A stretch of DNA of 64,000 bases from JAOUEA01 sp963797635 (GCA_963797635.1 CAWCPZ010000009.1:1-64000), one strand, 5' to 3'. Shown: positions 53,852-64,000, counted from the first letter of the stretch. Notes: generated from the sequence alone by a model not told the origin. A program made the numbers and translations.

Positions 53852-55185
53852 ATGAAGCGTCGATCCCTGTTCGTGCTCTTCACCGTGATGGCGTTGGTCG
53901 CCGCCGCGTGCTCGGGCGGCGACGACGGCTCCACCGACGCCTCGGATTCCGGCGGCGGCAGCGGCGAACCCGTCCAGATCACCCTGTGGCACGGCTACGG
54001 CGAACCCGGCGAGCGCAACGGGGTCGAGAACTACGAAGCGGACTCGATGGAACAGCTGATCAACGAGTTCAACCAGACCCACCCCGACATCGAGGTCGAC
54101 AACGTCTTCTGCTGCTCCAACGACAACGCGCTGCAGAAGGTCACCGTGGCGCTGCAGGGCGGCCAGCAGCCCGACATCACCTACCAGTACGGCACCTCGC
54201 TCCCCAGCTGTCCAACACGCCGGGCATCATGGATCTCACCGACCGCGTGGCCGAGGCCGACTTCGGCTGGGACGACTTCTTCCCCGGCGCGCAGGCGGCC
54301 TCCACCGTCGACGGTCGCGTGCTGGGCATCCCCGCGCTGATCGACAACCTGGCGATCGTCTACAACAAGCAGCTGTTCGAGGAAGCGAACATCGACCCGC
54401 CCACGGCGGACTGGACGTGGGAGGACTTCCGCACGGCCGCCAAGGCGCTCACCGACCCGGCGACGAAGCAGTACGGGTTCGCGTTCCCCGCCGACGCCAG
54501 CGAGGACACCGTGTGGCACTACGACGCGATGCTGTGGGAAGCGGGCGGCGACATCCTCAACGCCGACAACACCGAGGCGGCGTTCAACTCCGAGGCCGGC
54601 CTCACCGCGATGAACACGCTCCACGACATGGCCGTCACCGATCAGAGCGTGTACCTGGACCTGCAGAACTCCAAGATCGACGACCTGTTCAACACCGGCA
54701 AGGTCGGCATGGTGATCACCGGACCGTGGGCGCTGTCGGGCTACCCCGACGTCGACTACGGGGTCCAGTACATGCCCAGCTACGACGGCTCGAACCACGA
54801 GACGATCGCCGGGCCCGACATGTGGGTGCTGTTCGACAACGGCGAGGAGCGCGCGGCGGCGGCGTGGGAGTTCATCTCCTGGCTCACCGCGGCCGAGCAG
54901 GTGCAGGAGGACTCGATGCTGACCGGCCACCTGCCCACCAGGCAGTCGGTGCTCGACACGCCCGGGTTCACCGAGGACTTCGGCAAGAAGTTCCCCGGCA
55001 ACGACGTGTTCGCCGAGAACCTCGCCAACGTGAAGAAGGCGCGGCCCGTGCTCGCCAGCTACGACCAGATCTCCCAGGCCATGGGCCAGGCGATCGTCGC
55101 CGTGCTGCTGGGCGAGAAGGACCCGCAACAGGCGTTGGACGAGGCCTCCGAGACGGTGAACGGCATCCTGGCGGTCCCGGCCTAG
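53852..55185 (+). CDS. ABC sugar transporter substrate-binding lipoprotein (one frameshift)
   Basis: A family-1 type extracellular solute-binding protein of about 444 residues. The signal peptide ends VAAAC (Cys20), followed by a Ser/Gly/Asp linker and QITLWHGYGEPGERNG. The frame shifts near 54203, probably one C missing in a CCCC run; the continuation is QLSNTPGIMDLTDRVAEADFG. The rest (PALIDNLAIVYNKQLFEEANI, WTWEDFRTAAKALTDP, GKVGMVITGPWALSGY, WEFISWLTAAEQVQ, GHLPTRQSV) is typical of sugar binders. ATG 53852 follows AGGAGG with six bases between. Ligand unknown. Confidence 0.92.
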
Positions 55186-55187
55186 CG

Positions 55188-56129
55188 ATGAGCGCCGTCG
55201 TCGGCGCCACGGAGGTCGCGGGTCGGGACGCGGGCCGGTTCCGCCGGTTCCTCACCTCCGACCACGTGGCGGGGTGGGCGTTCATCCTGCCGTCGGTGGC
55301 GTTGATCCTGCTCTTCGGCCTGTTCCCGATCGTGTGGGGCCTGGTGCTGTCGATGCAGAAGGCGTCGCTGCTGAGCCCGGTGCGACCGTTCATCGGGCTG
55401 GACAACTACCGGGCGATCCCGAAGGACCCGCTGACGCGCAAGGCGGCGCTCAACACCCTGATCTACACGGTGATGTTCGTGCCGATCTCGATCTCGCTCG
55501 CGCTGTTCGTGGCGACCGCCCTCAACCGCAAGATCCGGCTGATCCGCTTCTACCGGCTGGCGGTGTTCATCCCCGTGGTCGCCTCGACGATCGCCACCGG
55601 GATCATGTTCCTGTGGCTGCTCGACAAGGACTTCGGGCTCGCGAACTACGCGCTGGGCAAGGTGGGGCTGGGGCCGTTCGGGTTCTTCGCCTCGCCGTCG
55701 CAGGCCCTGCCGTCGCTGGTGATCATGACGGTGTGGGGCTGGCTGGGCTTCGACACGATCGTCTACCTCGCGGCGCTCCAGGGCGTGCCGGCCGCGTTGG
55801 TGGAAGCGGCGGCGATCGACGGCGCCGGCCGGTGGAGCACGTTCCGCAACGTCACGCTCCCGCTGCTGGGGCCGGCCACCCTGTTGCTCGTCGTGTGGTC
55901 CACGATCTCGTCGCTGCAGCTGTTCGACGAGGTGTACTTCGTCACCAAGGGCGGTCCGCTCAACTCCACGAGCGTCGTGGTGTTCCGGGTGTTCCAACTG
56001 GCGTTCACGTCGGGCGTGCCGGCGGCGGGCTACGCGGCGGCGATCGCGTACGTGCTGTTCATCGTGATCCTGATCATCACGCTGGGCCAGTTCTGGTTCG
56101 GCAACCGGGTGGTGCATTACCAGGCATGA
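55188..56129 (+). CDS. ABC sugar transporter permease (MalF/UgpA-like)
   Basis: A 313-residue protein with six membrane helices: WAFILPSVALILLFGLFPIVW, TLIYTVMFVPISISLALFV and FIPVVASTIATGIMFLWLL in the first half. The EAA loop that contacts the ATPase is ALVEAAAIDGAGRWSTF, followed by VTLPLLGP. It starts two bases after the binding-protein stop and ends in an ATGA overlap with the second permease. Confidence 0.93.
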   Translation: MSAVVGATEVAGRDAGRFRRFLTSDHVAGWAFILPSVALILLFGLFPIVWGLVLSMQKASLLSPVRPFIGLDNYRAIPKDPLTRKAALNTLIYTVMFVPISISLALFVATALNRKIRLIRFYRLAVFIPVVASTIATGIMFLWLLDKDFGLANYALGKVGLGPFGFFASPSQALPSLVIMTVWGWLGFDTIVYLAALQGVPAALVEAAAIDGAGRWSTFRNVTLPLLGPATLLLVVWSTISSLQLFDEVYFVTKGGPLNSTSVVVFRVFQLAFTSGVPAAGYAAAIAYVLFIVILIITLGQFWFGNRVVHYQA

Positions 56130-57014
56130 GCGCCACGATCGTGGATCCGCGCACGCTGGCCGGCGAGACCGGGATGGTGGAGCGAACCCGCGTCCGGTGG
56201 TTGCCGTTCAGCCCGTGGCACCTGCTGCTGATGCCGATGGCGCTGATCATGCTGGTGCCGTTGGTGTGGATGGTGATCACGTCGCTCGAGACGCTCGATC
56301 AGACGCGCCACTTCCCTCCTCTGCTGTGGCCCGGCACCCTGCAGTTCGAGAACTATCCCGAGGCGCTGCGGGCCGCGCCGTTCGCCCGATGGTTCTGGAA
56401 CACCGCCCTGGTCACCACCAGCGTGGTGGTGGCGAACCTGCTCCTGTGTTCGCTGGCCGCCTACGCGTTCGCCCGCATGCAGTTCCTGGGCAAGAAGGCG
56501 ATCTACTTCCTGCTGCTGGCCACCCTGATGGTGCCGCTCCAGGTGGTGCTGGTGCCCACGTTCCTGATCGTGAAGCAGATGGGCCTGATCAACCACCTCG
56601 GTGCGCTGATCGTGCCGAACCTGGCCAACGTCTTCGGCATCTTCATGCTGACGCAGTTCTTCCGCACGCTCCCGATCGAACTGGAGGAAGCCGCGCGCAT
56701 CGACGGCGCCTCGCGCCTGAAGATCCTGTTCATGATCGTGCTGCCGCTCTCGGCGCCGGCGCTCGCGACCCTGGCGGTGATCCAGTTCATGTGGACGTGG
56801 AACGACTTCCTGTGGCCGCTGGTGACGATCTACAACGAACCCGCCTACACGTTGCAGCTGGGGTTGCAGGCGTTCCAGGGCTCGCACCTCACCGAGTGGA
56901 ACCTGCTGATGGCGGGCAACGTGATGAGCATGGTGCCGATGCTCGTGCTCTTCCTGCTGGCGCAGCGGTGGTTCATCCGCGGCATCGCGACCCAAGGCCT
57001 GAAGGGGAGAGTGA
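56126..57014 (+). CDS. ABC sugar transporter permease (MalG/UgpE-like), probable 3' frameshift
   Basis: About 295 residues, six helices: LLMPMALIMLVPLVWMVITS, YAFARMQFLGKKAIYFLLLA and VPTFLIVKQMGLINHLGALI. The EAA loop is IELEEAARIDGASRLKIL, followed by RWFIRGIATQGLKG. As given, the frame runs on into the ATPase gene without a stop. Removing one G from the GGGG at 57004-57007 ends it at a TGA (57012-57014), giving GLKGE, the expected length. The start overlaps the first permease as ATGA. Confidence 0.9.
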
Positions 57015-57020
57015 AGTGCC

Positions 57021-58154
<1,134 letters not shown>

Positions 58155-58158
<4 letters not shown>

Positions 58159-58880
58159 TCGGACCCGGCGGCGGGGGTGGCGACCCCGTAGACGAACTCA
58201 TCCCCGGTCGTCGCTGCGTCGACGTGCCACCCGAGCGGGGCGAGTTCCTCCACGATGCCCTCCGGCGTGTAGAAGATCTTCACGATCGTGAACTCGCGGC
58301 CGTCGTGGAGCTGGCGGACGTGCGCGAACTCGTGGCCCTCGGAGGCTTGGATGCCGGGGTTCGACGGACGCGTCTCGCCCTCGTGCCGGTCATCGGCGAA
58401 GAACACGCGTCCGTCGGGCTTCAGCCAGCGGGCGATCCGCGCCCAGAACTCCTCGAAGCGCTGCGGCGGCACGTGCGACAGCAGGAACGTGAACACGATC
58501 TCGTCGAACCGGCGCCCGCCGGGCGGCTCCCATTCGTAGATGTCGGCCTGCACGTACTCGACCGATGGATCATCGCCGATCCGGGCCCGGTTGATCTCGA
58601 GCACCGATGCCGACGCGTCCATGGCGATCAGCGACGTCGCGCGAGGGGCGATGCGCCGCGTGATCAATCCGGTGCCTGCAGCGAGTTCCAGCACGTCGCC
58701 CGAGGCGTCGAACTCGTCGATCGCCGCTTCGAGCCTGGCGACCTCCTCGAACCACCGGGCGTTGGCTTCCGGCCCCATGTCGAACGGACCTCGCCGGTAC
58801 CAGACGTCGTCGTACTCGGACGCGCGTGCTTCGTAGTAGTGGGCCTGCTCCTGCAGGATGCGGTCGATGTCGTCGTTCAT
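58155..58880 (-). CDS. Class I SAM-dependent methyltransferase
   Basis: A 241-residue enzyme with SAM motif I DVLELAAGTGLITRRI, motif II LIAMDASASVLEI, VEYVQADIYEW and the post-motif DEIVFTFLLSHVPPQRF. Substrate unknown. Its ATG overlaps the hexose-kinase stop as ATGA, so it is co-transcribed with the two kinases. Its TAG and the convergent ATPase TAG share the palindrome CTAG. Confidence 0.86.
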
Positions 58881-59815
58881 AGCAGTTGCACCTTTGCATG
58901 GTCGGCGAGCGCTGCGGCGCGGGACGGATCGAGCGTACCTGCACCCGGCAACTCGGCGTTGGCGGTGGCGGCCCCCAGGGCCAGGCGCAGGGCCTGTTCC
59001 CAGTCGCCGCCGCGATCGAGCGCGGTCACCAGCCCGGCGAGGAACGAGTCGCCGCTGCCCACGGGATACCGACCGCGCTCGTACAGCACACCTTCGTAGA
59101 GCGAACCGTCGGGCGCAGCGAGCACGACGCCGTCGGCGCCGCGCGTGACCACGCCGGCATGTCCGTCGCCACCGGCGAGCGCGCGCAGCTTCTGCGCGGC
59201 GGTGAGGGCCTCATCGCGGCGCGTGGTGGGGATGCCCAGCAGCCCTCCGGCCTCCGCGGCGTTCACCTTCACGATGTCGGGGTGCGCTTCCAGCGCCAGT
59301 CGGAGGCGCTCGTCGTCGGCGTCGAGGGCGACCTTGACGCCGGCATCACGCGCCTCGAGGACGAGGTCGCGGTATCCGTCATCGGGCGCGCCCTGCGGCA
59401 TCGATCCGCTGATGGTCAACCAGCTTGACGATTTCCACGTCCGGGAGACCGCCTCGACCAGCTCGGTCCACGCCGCCGACGGCACCTCGGACCCGTGCTC
59501 GTAGAACTCCGTGAGTCCGCCGGTCTCACGATCGGCCACCGAGAGCGACGCCCGGTTCTCCCCGTGGGTCCACACCGGAACCGACGGCACGCCTTCCGCG
59601 GCAAGGGTCTCGACGAGCCACTTCCCCGTGTGCCCCCGGAACAATCCGACCGCCTGCACGTCGGCTCCCAGCGCGTGCGCCGCCCGGGCCACGTTCAATC
59701 CCTTGCCGCCGGCGGTCTGCACGAACCCGTCGGGACGGTGGATGTCGCCGCGCACCAGACGGTCGATCGCGAACAGCTTGTCGATCGACGGATTGGCGGC
59801 GAGGCACACGATCAT
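58877..59815 (-). CDS. 1-phosphofructokinase/tagatose-6-phosphate kinase family protein (PfkB fold)
   Basis: A 312-residue kinase of the FruK/LacC branch: LAANPSIDKLFAIDRLVRGD, QTAGGKGLNVARAAHALGA, LTISGSMPQGAPDD, VKVNAAEAGGLLG and the catalytic-base motif YPVGSGDSFLAGLVTAL. Such enzymes phosphorylate fructose 1-phosphate or tagatose 6-phosphate at the distal hydroxyl. With the SIS isomerase and DeoR repressor this suggests a galactosamine/tagatose- or fructose-type route, by inference. Overlaps on both sides (ATGA) show tight coupling. Confidence 0.9.
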   Translation of the reverse strand: MIVCLAANPSIDKLFAIDRLVRGDIHRPDGFVQTAGGKGLNVARAAHALGADVQAVGLFRGHTGKWLVETLAAEGVPSVPVWTHGENRASLSVADRETGGLTEFYEHGSEVPSAAWTELVEAVSRTWKSSSWLTISGSMPQGAPDDGYRDLVLEARDAGVKVALDADDERLRLALEAHPDIVKVNAAEAGGLLGIPTTRRDEALTAAQKLRALAGGDGHAGVVTRGADGVVLAAPDGSLYEGVLYERGRYPVGSGDSFLAGLVTALDRGGDWEQALRLALGAATANAELPGAGTLDPSRAAALADHAKVQLL

Positions 59816-60750
59816 GCGATCGAGCCCTCCGCGATCGCGGCGAGCGCCTCATCCATCGTGGGCTGGCCGTCGGTGCCGCCCGAGGTGCGAGCGGAGAGCG
59901 CGCCGCATGCATTGGCGAGGGCGAGCGCCTCCGCGAGCGGCGCCCCGCGAACGAACGCCGACAGGAACCCCGCATCGAACGAGTCGCCGGCGCCGGTGGT
60001 GTCGACCACGTCGCCGGCGATCGCGGGTTGGCGCAGCACCTGACCGCCGCCGGCGGCGATCGCCCCACGGCCTCCCGCCTTGACGACGACGAGCCCGGCG
60101 CGTGCCCCAAGCCGTTCCACCGCCTGATCCAGGTCGGAGATCCGCGCGAGCCGCATCGCCTCCATCTCGTTCGGCAGGAACACGTCGACCTGACCGAGCA
60201 GGTCCATCAGGCCGCCGTCCCACTCCCCCGACGGATCCCAGTTCGGATCGACCGACGTGGTGAGACCCAGGTCGTGGGCTTCGGAGAACAGGCCCGGCAG
60301 GTCCGGCACCAGCGCGCGCTGCAGGAAGTAGGAGCTCACGTGGACGTGCGTGGAGGCCCGCAGCAGATCGGGATCGACCAGCGAGCCGCGGAGATCGCCG
60401 ATCGTGCCGGTCGCGGTGAGCATGGCGCGATCGTCCGGCGTCGAGAACACCACCGTGATGCCCGTGGGCCGATGCGCGTCGACGGCGATGCCGCGGGTGT
60501 TGACGCCTCGCTCGTTGAGTTCCTGGCGCATGAACGAGCCGAACAGGTCGTCGCCCACCACGCCGGCGATCGCGACGCGCATGCCGAGCCGAGCCGCGCC
60601 GCACGCCAGGATCGCGCCCGAGCCTCCGAGCGTGAGGCGCGCCTCGTCGACCACACGCTCGGCCTGGCCGAACGCCGGCTCGACGTCGCCGCCGCGCAGC
60701 ACCAGATCGGGGTTCACGTCGCCCAGCACCAAGAGGTCGAAGTCCGGCAC
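59812..60750 (-). CDS. PfkB family carbohydrate kinase (ribokinase-like)
   Basis: A 312-residue sugar kinase: LLVLGDVNPDLVLRGGDVEP, LGGSGAILACGAARLGMRVA, TSVDPNWDPSGEW, FLPNEMEAMRLA and the catalytic VVDTTGAGDSFDAGFLSAF. The sugar is not defined; relatives include ribokinase and 2-keto-3-deoxygluconate kinase. The GTG start has TATCGT six bases upstream. It is the first gene of a kinase-kinase-methyltransferase operon, divergent from the macro-domain gene. Confidence 0.9.
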   Translation of the reverse strand: MPDFDLLVLGDVNPDLVLRGGDVEPAFGQAERVVDEARLTLGGSGAILACGAARLGMRVAIAGVVGDDLFGSFMRQELNERGVNTRGIAVDAHRPTGITVVFSTPDDRAMLTATGTIGDLRGSLVDPDLLRASTHVHVSSYFLQRALVPDLPGLFSEAHDLGLTTSVDPNWDPSGEWDGGLMDLLGQVDVFLPNEMEAMRLARISDLDQAVERLGARAGLVVVKAGGRGAIAAGGGQVLRQPAIAGDVVDTTGAGDSFDAGFLSAFVRGAPLAEALALANACGALSARTSGGTDGQPTMDEALAAIAEGSIA

Positions 60751-60756
60751 GCCCCC

Positions 60757-60762
60757 ACGATA
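60757..60762 (-). promoter_or_regulatory. -10 element (TATCGT), leaderless kinase operon
   Basis: On the minus strand TATCGT is six bases before the GTG at 60750. Confidence 0.5.
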
Positions 60763-60784
60763 CGTGAGCCGGCGGAGGCGAGGC

Positions 60785-60790
60785 TACGAT
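60785..60790 (+). promoter_or_regulatory. -10 element (TACGAT), leaderless macro-domain gene
   Basis: TACGAT is seven bases before the ATG at 60798. It overlaps an earlier in-frame ATG at 60789, which it therefore excludes as the start. Confidence 0.5.
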
Positions 60791-60797
60791 GGCCTCG

Positions 60798-61338
60798 ATG
60801 GGCGGCCCTCGCATCGAGATCGTGCGCGGCGACATCACCCACCAGACCGTCGATGCCGATCGTGAACGCGGCGAACACCGCGATGGAGCCGGGTGGAGGC
60901 GTCGACGGCGCGATCACGCGCGCAGCCGGTCCGGCCGCGCTCGAGCAACGACGCGCGGTGGCGCGCGAACGCGGCGTTCCGCCGCTCGCGACGGGTGATG
61001 CCGTCGCCACGGACGCCGGCGAGCTCTCCGCTCGATGGATCATCCACACCGCCGGTCCGGTCTTCTCCGGGAACGACCGCGACCCCGAGCTGCTGGCGTC
61101 GTGCCACGTCCGGTCGTTGGAGGTTGCCGATGCGCTCGGGGCGCGCTCGGTCGCGTTCCCGGCGATCTCGTGCGGCATCTACGGCTATCCGGCAGACCTG
61201 GCAGCGCCCATCGCCCTGTCATCGGTGGCCGGCGCCGACACGCAGGTCTCGGTGGTTCGGTTCGTGCTGTTCGACGAGGAGACCTACGGCATCTTCCGAG
61301 CGGCCGGCATACCGTTCGCGGTATCCGATGAGGCCTGA
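60798..61338 (+). CDS. Macro domain (ADP-ribose-binding/deacylase) protein (one frameshift)
   Basis: About 180 residues, a single macro domain: IEIVRGDITHQTVDA, then after an extra C near 60861 IVNAANTAMEPGGGVDGAITRAAG, PPLATGDAVATDAGEL, WIIHTAGPVFSG, SVAFPAISCGIYGYPADLAA and a final VRFVLFDEETYGIF. The NAAN and GGGVDGAI loops are those that hydrolyse O-acetyl-ADP-ribose or ADP-ribosyl links in MacroD-type enzymes. Confidence 0.9.
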
Positions 61339-61354
61339 GGAACGCCGGCGCCCG

Positions 61355-61366
61355 TCCGATATCGGA
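61355..61366. promoter_or_regulatory. 12-base palindrome upstream of the rhodanese gene
   Basis: TCCGATATCGGA is a perfect palindrome about 25 bases upstream of a TAGCAT box that precedes the rhodanese ATG by 11 bases. It could be a small operator; the regulator is unknown. Confidence 0.35.
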
Positions 61367-61407
61367 AACGAGATACGACGACGCCGCTGGTAGCATCGCC
61401 TCTGCCC

Positions 61408-61740
61408 ATGAGTGACCTTTCGAACGTCAAGAACGTCCATGAACGGCTCGGCCAGATCCAGTTGGTCGACTGCCGCGAGCCCTACGAATGGGAGGCCGGC
61501 CGCATCGACGGCGCCGTGCACATCCCGCTCAACGACATCATGGCCGGCGCCGGCAGCGAGCTCGACGTCGCGGTCCCCGTGGCCGTGATCTGCCGCAGCG
61601 GCAACCGCAGCGAACTCGCCACGATGATGTTCCAGGCCCGCGGGTACGAGGCCACGAACGTCGAGGGCGGCATGGAGGCCTGGGCCGCCGAGGGCCTGCC
61701 GTTCGCGGCGGCCGACGGCTCCCCCGGCCACGTCGCTTAG
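61408..61740 (+). CDS. Rhodanese-like sulfurtransferase
   Basis: A 110-residue single rhodanese domain: IQLVDCREPYEWEAGRIDGA, HIPLNDI and the active-site loop VICRSGNRSELA with Cys62, then VEGGMEAWAAEGLPF. The six-residue CRSGNRS loop is of the sulfurtransferase type. Such proteins carry persulfide sulfur for thiolation or detoxification. The natural partner cannot be seen here. Confidence 0.92.
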   Translation: MSDLSNVKNVHERLGQIQLVDCREPYEWEAGRIDGAVHIPLNDIMAGAGSELDVAVPVAVICRSGNRSELATMMFQARGYEATNVEGGMEAWAAEGLPFAAADGSPGHVA

Positions 61741-61776
61741 CGACGCCGCGACGCCGCCGCACCTCGCACACCCGAC

Positions 61777-61782
61777 TACCCT
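61777..61782 (+). promoter_or_regulatory. -10 element (TACCCT), leaderless FAD-oxidase gene
   Basis: TACCCT is seven bases before the ATG at 61790. Confidence 0.5.
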
Positions 61783-61789
61783 GAGCGGC

Positions 61790-63259
61790 ATGGCCGACAT
61801 CGAAGCCGCACGCCGCGACCTGGTCGCCGCGCTCGACGCCGACCGCGTGCTCGCCGATCCCCTCGCCTTGCGCCTCTACGCGCGTGACGCTTCCATGGTG
61901 GAAGGCGGCTGCGCGCTCGTCGCGTTCCCGCTCACCACCGAGGACATCCGGTCGTGCGTTCGCATCGCGCGTGCACACGGGCTGCCGATCGTGCCGCGCG
62001 GATCCGGCACCGGGTTGGCGGGGGCCGCCACGCCGACGGGCGACGCGCTCGTCGTCGTCACCAGCAAGATGACGCGCATCCTCGAGATCCGGCCCGAGGA
62101 CGGTCTCGCCTGGGTGGAACCGGGCCTGCCCAACCTGGACCTGTCGGTGGCGCTCGCGCCGATCGGGTTCACGTATGCGCCCGATCCATCGAGTCAGCAG
62201 ACGTCCTCGATCGGCGGCAACGTCAATACGAACGCCGGCGGACCGCACTGCCTGGCCTACGGCGTCACCAGCGCGCACGTCCTCGCGCTCGACGTGGTGC
62301 TCCCCGACGGCTCGGAGACGCGCGTCGGTTCCGAGGCGCCGGAGGCCGCGGGCTACGACCTGCGTGGCGTCGTGGTCGGCAGCGAAGGCACGCTCGGCAT
62401 CGTGGCGCGCGTGTGCGTGCGCATCCTGCCGAAGCCACCCGCCGTCCGCACGATGCTGCTCGACTTCGCCACCGTCGAGGCCTGCGCGCAGACGGTGACC
62501 GACATCATCGGGCGCGGGGTCGTGCCGGCAGCGGTCGAGATGATGGATCAGGGCATCGTCCGGGCCGCGGAGGCCTTCGCGCATGCGGGCTATCCCACCG
62601 AGGCCGCCGCGATCCTGATCGTGGAGGTCGACGGCACGCCGGGGTCGGTCGAAGCGCAGTCGCTCCAGGTGGAGGAGGCCGCCGCGGCCAACGACGTGGG
62701 CACGATCCGCATCGCCGCCGACGACGCCGAGCGCGCGCTGCTGTGGAAGGGTCGCAAGAGCGCCTTCGGCGCGGTCGCGCAGATCGCTCCCCACTACCAC
62801 CTGCACGACTGCGTGGTGCCGCGCACGAAGCTCACCGAGGTCCTGGTCGGCGTGTACGCGATCGCCGAACGGCACGGCCTCATCGTCACCAACGTCTTCC
62901 ACGCCGGCGACGGGAACCTGCACCCGCTCTTCTCGTTCGACCGGACCGTGCCCGGCACCCTCGAACGCGTGCTCGAGGCGAGCGACGAGGTGGTGCGGCT
63001 CTGCGTCGACGCCGGCGGGGCGCTGTCCGGCGAACACGGGATCGGCCTGGAGAAGCGCGACTTCATGCCGCTGATGTTCAGCGAGGACGACCTGGCGGCG
63101 CAGGCGTGCGTGCGTTCGGCGTTCGATCCCGACGGCATCATGAATCCGAGCAAGGTGTTGCCCGACGGGGCGCGGTGCGGCGACTTCGCGATCGCGCGCG
63201 CGGGAACCGACGATGCCGCCGAAGCCGCCGCGAACCTGCCGGAGGGTTCGTGGCTCTGA
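61790..63259 (+). CDS. FAD-linked oxidase, glycolate oxidase GlcD/D-lactate dehydrogenase type
   Basis: A 489-residue flavoenzyme. The FAD_binding_4 half has FPLTTEDIRSCVRIARAHGL, IVPRGSGTGLAGAATP, NTNAGGPHCLAYGVTSAHVL and GVVVGSEGTLGIVARVCVRI. The C-terminal FAD-oxidase half has HDCVVPRTKL, VFHAGDGNLHPLFSFD and SGEHGIGLEKRDFMPLMF. The family oxidises 2-hydroxy acids such as glycolate or D-lactate. glcE and glcF are not in the window. The frame is intact. It overlaps the next gene by 10 bases. Confidence 0.92.
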   Translation: MADIEAARRDLVAALDADRVLADPLALRLYARDASMVEGGCALVAFPLTTEDIRSCVRIARAHGLPIVPRGSGTGLAGAATPTGDALVVVTSKMTRILEIRPEDGLAWVEPGLPNLDLSVALAPIGFTYAPDPSSQQTSSIGGNVNTNAGGPHCLAYGVTSAHVLALDVVLPDGSETRVGSEAPEAAGYDLRGVVVGSEGTLGIVARVCVRILPKPPAVRTMLLDFATVEACAQTVTDIIGRGVVPAAVEMMDQGIVRAAEAFAHAGYPTEAAAILIVEVDGTPGSVEAQSLQVEEAAAANDVGTIRIAADDAERALLWKGRKSAFGAVAQIAPHYHLHDCVVPRTKLTEVLVGVYAIAERHGLIVTNVFHAGDGNLHPLFSFDRTVPGTLERVLEASDEVVRLCVDAGGALSGEHGIGLEKRDFMPLMFSEDDLAAQACVRSAFDPDGIMNPSKVLPDGARCGDFAIARAGTDDAAEAAANLPEGSWL

Positions 63260-64000
63260 TCGCCCGGCCCAGCCGGCTGCGACGGCGAGACCTGCAACTG
63301 CTCGCGAAGATCGGCCTGGCCGCGATCCTCGCGTGGTGGATCAGCGACCTGCTGGGAGCCGACCGGCCCGCGTTCGCCGCCATCGTGCCGCTGGTGGCCC
63401 TGCGCGCCGACGACCCCTACGGCGCGCTGGGCCTGTCGCTGTTCCGGGTGGCCGGCACGGTGCTGGGCATCCTCCTGGGCATCGCCGCGTTGGCGATCGA
63501 CCCGAGCGCGCCCCTGTGGCTGGTGGCCGCCACGATCGTCGCCTCGCTCCTGTTGGGCTTGTTCGTACGGTCCTCGAACGAGCCCATCAATCCCATCGCT
63601 GCCGTCACGGCGGTCGTCGTGATCTACGTCGGGAAGGGGCGGGCCGACGCGTACGGGTGGATCCGGATCTGGGAGACGTTCCTCGGCGCCGTGGTCACCA
63701 TGGCGGTGGCCGCCTTCGTGTGGCCGCCCGACCCGATCGCCGGGTTGCGCGAGATGCTGGGTGACCTGCGCGAGGACGTGTCCGCCGACCTCCGCGACGT
63801 CGCACGGTTCCCCGGCCTGCCGCTCCACGAAGCCGACATGCTGCTGGACGAACGCCTCCGCCGGTCCATGGACACCGGCGACACCACGCGCACGATCGAC
63901 CGAGCGAACTCCGGGCTCCGCTGGAACCCTCGGCACCGCGGTCGCCGGCCCGAGCTGATCATGCTCGCCGTGCCGATCCGGGAACTGGCGGCCATGTCCC
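63250..64000 (+). CDS. FUSC/aromatic-acid-exporter family membrane protein, 5' part
   Basis: Open to the window edge (250 codons). From GTG 63250 (GGAGGG just upstream) it reads ALIARPSRLRRRDLQLLAKI, then several hydrophobic helices (GLAAILAWWISDLL, AFAAIVPLVALRADDPYGAL, VAGTVLGILLGIAALAI, WLVAATIVASLLLGLFV, AVTAVVVIYVGKGRADAYGW) and a long cytoplasmic helical part from LREMLGDLREDVSADL. This is the FUSC/ArAE layout of exporters for aromatic or other small acids. The gene overlaps the oxidase, so the pair is co-transcribed. Confidence 0.8.
   Translation, partial: MALIARPSRLRRRDLQLLAKIGLAAILAWWISDLLGADRPAFAAIVPLVALRADDPYGALGLSLFRVAGTVLGILLGIAALAIDPSAPLWLVAATIVASLLLGLFVRSSNEPINPIAAVTAVVVIYVGKGRADAYGWIRIWETFLGAVVTMAVAAFVWPPDPIAGLREMLGDLREDVSADLRDVARFPGLPLHEADMLLDERLRRSMDTGDTTRTIDRANSGLRWNPRHRGRRPELIMLAVPIRELAAMS

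Overview
The window is high-GC bacterial chromosome and most likely comes from an uncultivated or little-studied member of the Actinomycetota. The evidence is families largely confined to that phylum (a DUF501 domain, DUF3052, DUF348-G5 proteins, a SigE-type ECF sigma factor, a bacterial PMT mannosyltransferase, DivIVA and FtsB/DivIC) and the conserved actinobacterial order rsmI-metG-tatD-(rpf-like)-ksgA-ispE ... glmU-prs ... rplY-pth-mfd-mazG ... eno-ftsB ... ppx. Class cannot be assigned from this window. Many genes lack a Shine-Dalgarno site and instead have a TANNNT box 6-9 bases before the start codon, as expected for leaderless transcripts. No prophage, insertion sequence or CRISPR array is visible, and no stretch over 300 bases lacks a gene.

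Layout. 1-4.4 kb: nucleotide-sugar enzymes (UDP-glucose dehydrogenase end, UDP-xylose synthase, an epimerase), DivIVA, tRNA-Leu and a type IV pilin. 4.4-15.2 kb: lipoprotein, adenosine deaminase, broken cyclophilin, DUF501-Ppx fusion, ASCH protein, acetyltransferases, S1 protein, SIMPL protein, ftsB, enolase, threonine dehydratase. 15.2-22.6 kb: a MerB-like gene with an in-frame TGA, mazG, a foldase lipoprotein, mfd, pth, rplY. 22.7-27.3 kb: two tandem, decaying sigma/anti-sigma-like modules. 27.3-41.1 kb: core genes (prs, glmU, ispE, rsmA, an RlpA-type cell-wall protein, tatD, metG, rsmI, PMT) with an RCC1 propeller protein and tRNA-Gln. 41.2-47 kb: hydrolase, YbaK-like protein, CAAX protease, oxidoreductase and small proteins. 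47-60.8 kb: a carbohydrate locus with a GH4 glycosidase, a DeoR-led five-gene overlapping operon, and divergently a SIS isomerase, a sugar ABC transporter, a methyltransferase and two PfkB-type kinases. 60.8-64 kb: macro domain, rhodanese, GlcD-type oxidase and the start of a FUSC transporter.

The most notable observation is at 15207-15884. A MerB (organomercurial lyase)-like gene has TGA exactly where MerB has its catalytic Cys159. It then stays open for 75 conserved codons in the same frame, and a small hairpin with GGU in its loop sits about 20 nt after the TGA. This is the expected layout of a selenocysteine codon with a bacterial SECIS element.

Other points of interest are a near-consensus parS site before tatD, a perfect LexA/SOS-box motif upstream of the RlpA-type gene, an RlpA domain where actinobacteria normally carry RpfB, and a deletion-fusion of sigma and anti-sigma coding regions.

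Caution: at least fourteen genes carry single-base frameshifts, several at G/C homopolymers, including genes expected to be essential. Much of this looks like indel error in the sequence. The 23.3-27.3 kb module and the cyclophilin are far more damaged than their neighbours and may be genuine pseudogenes.
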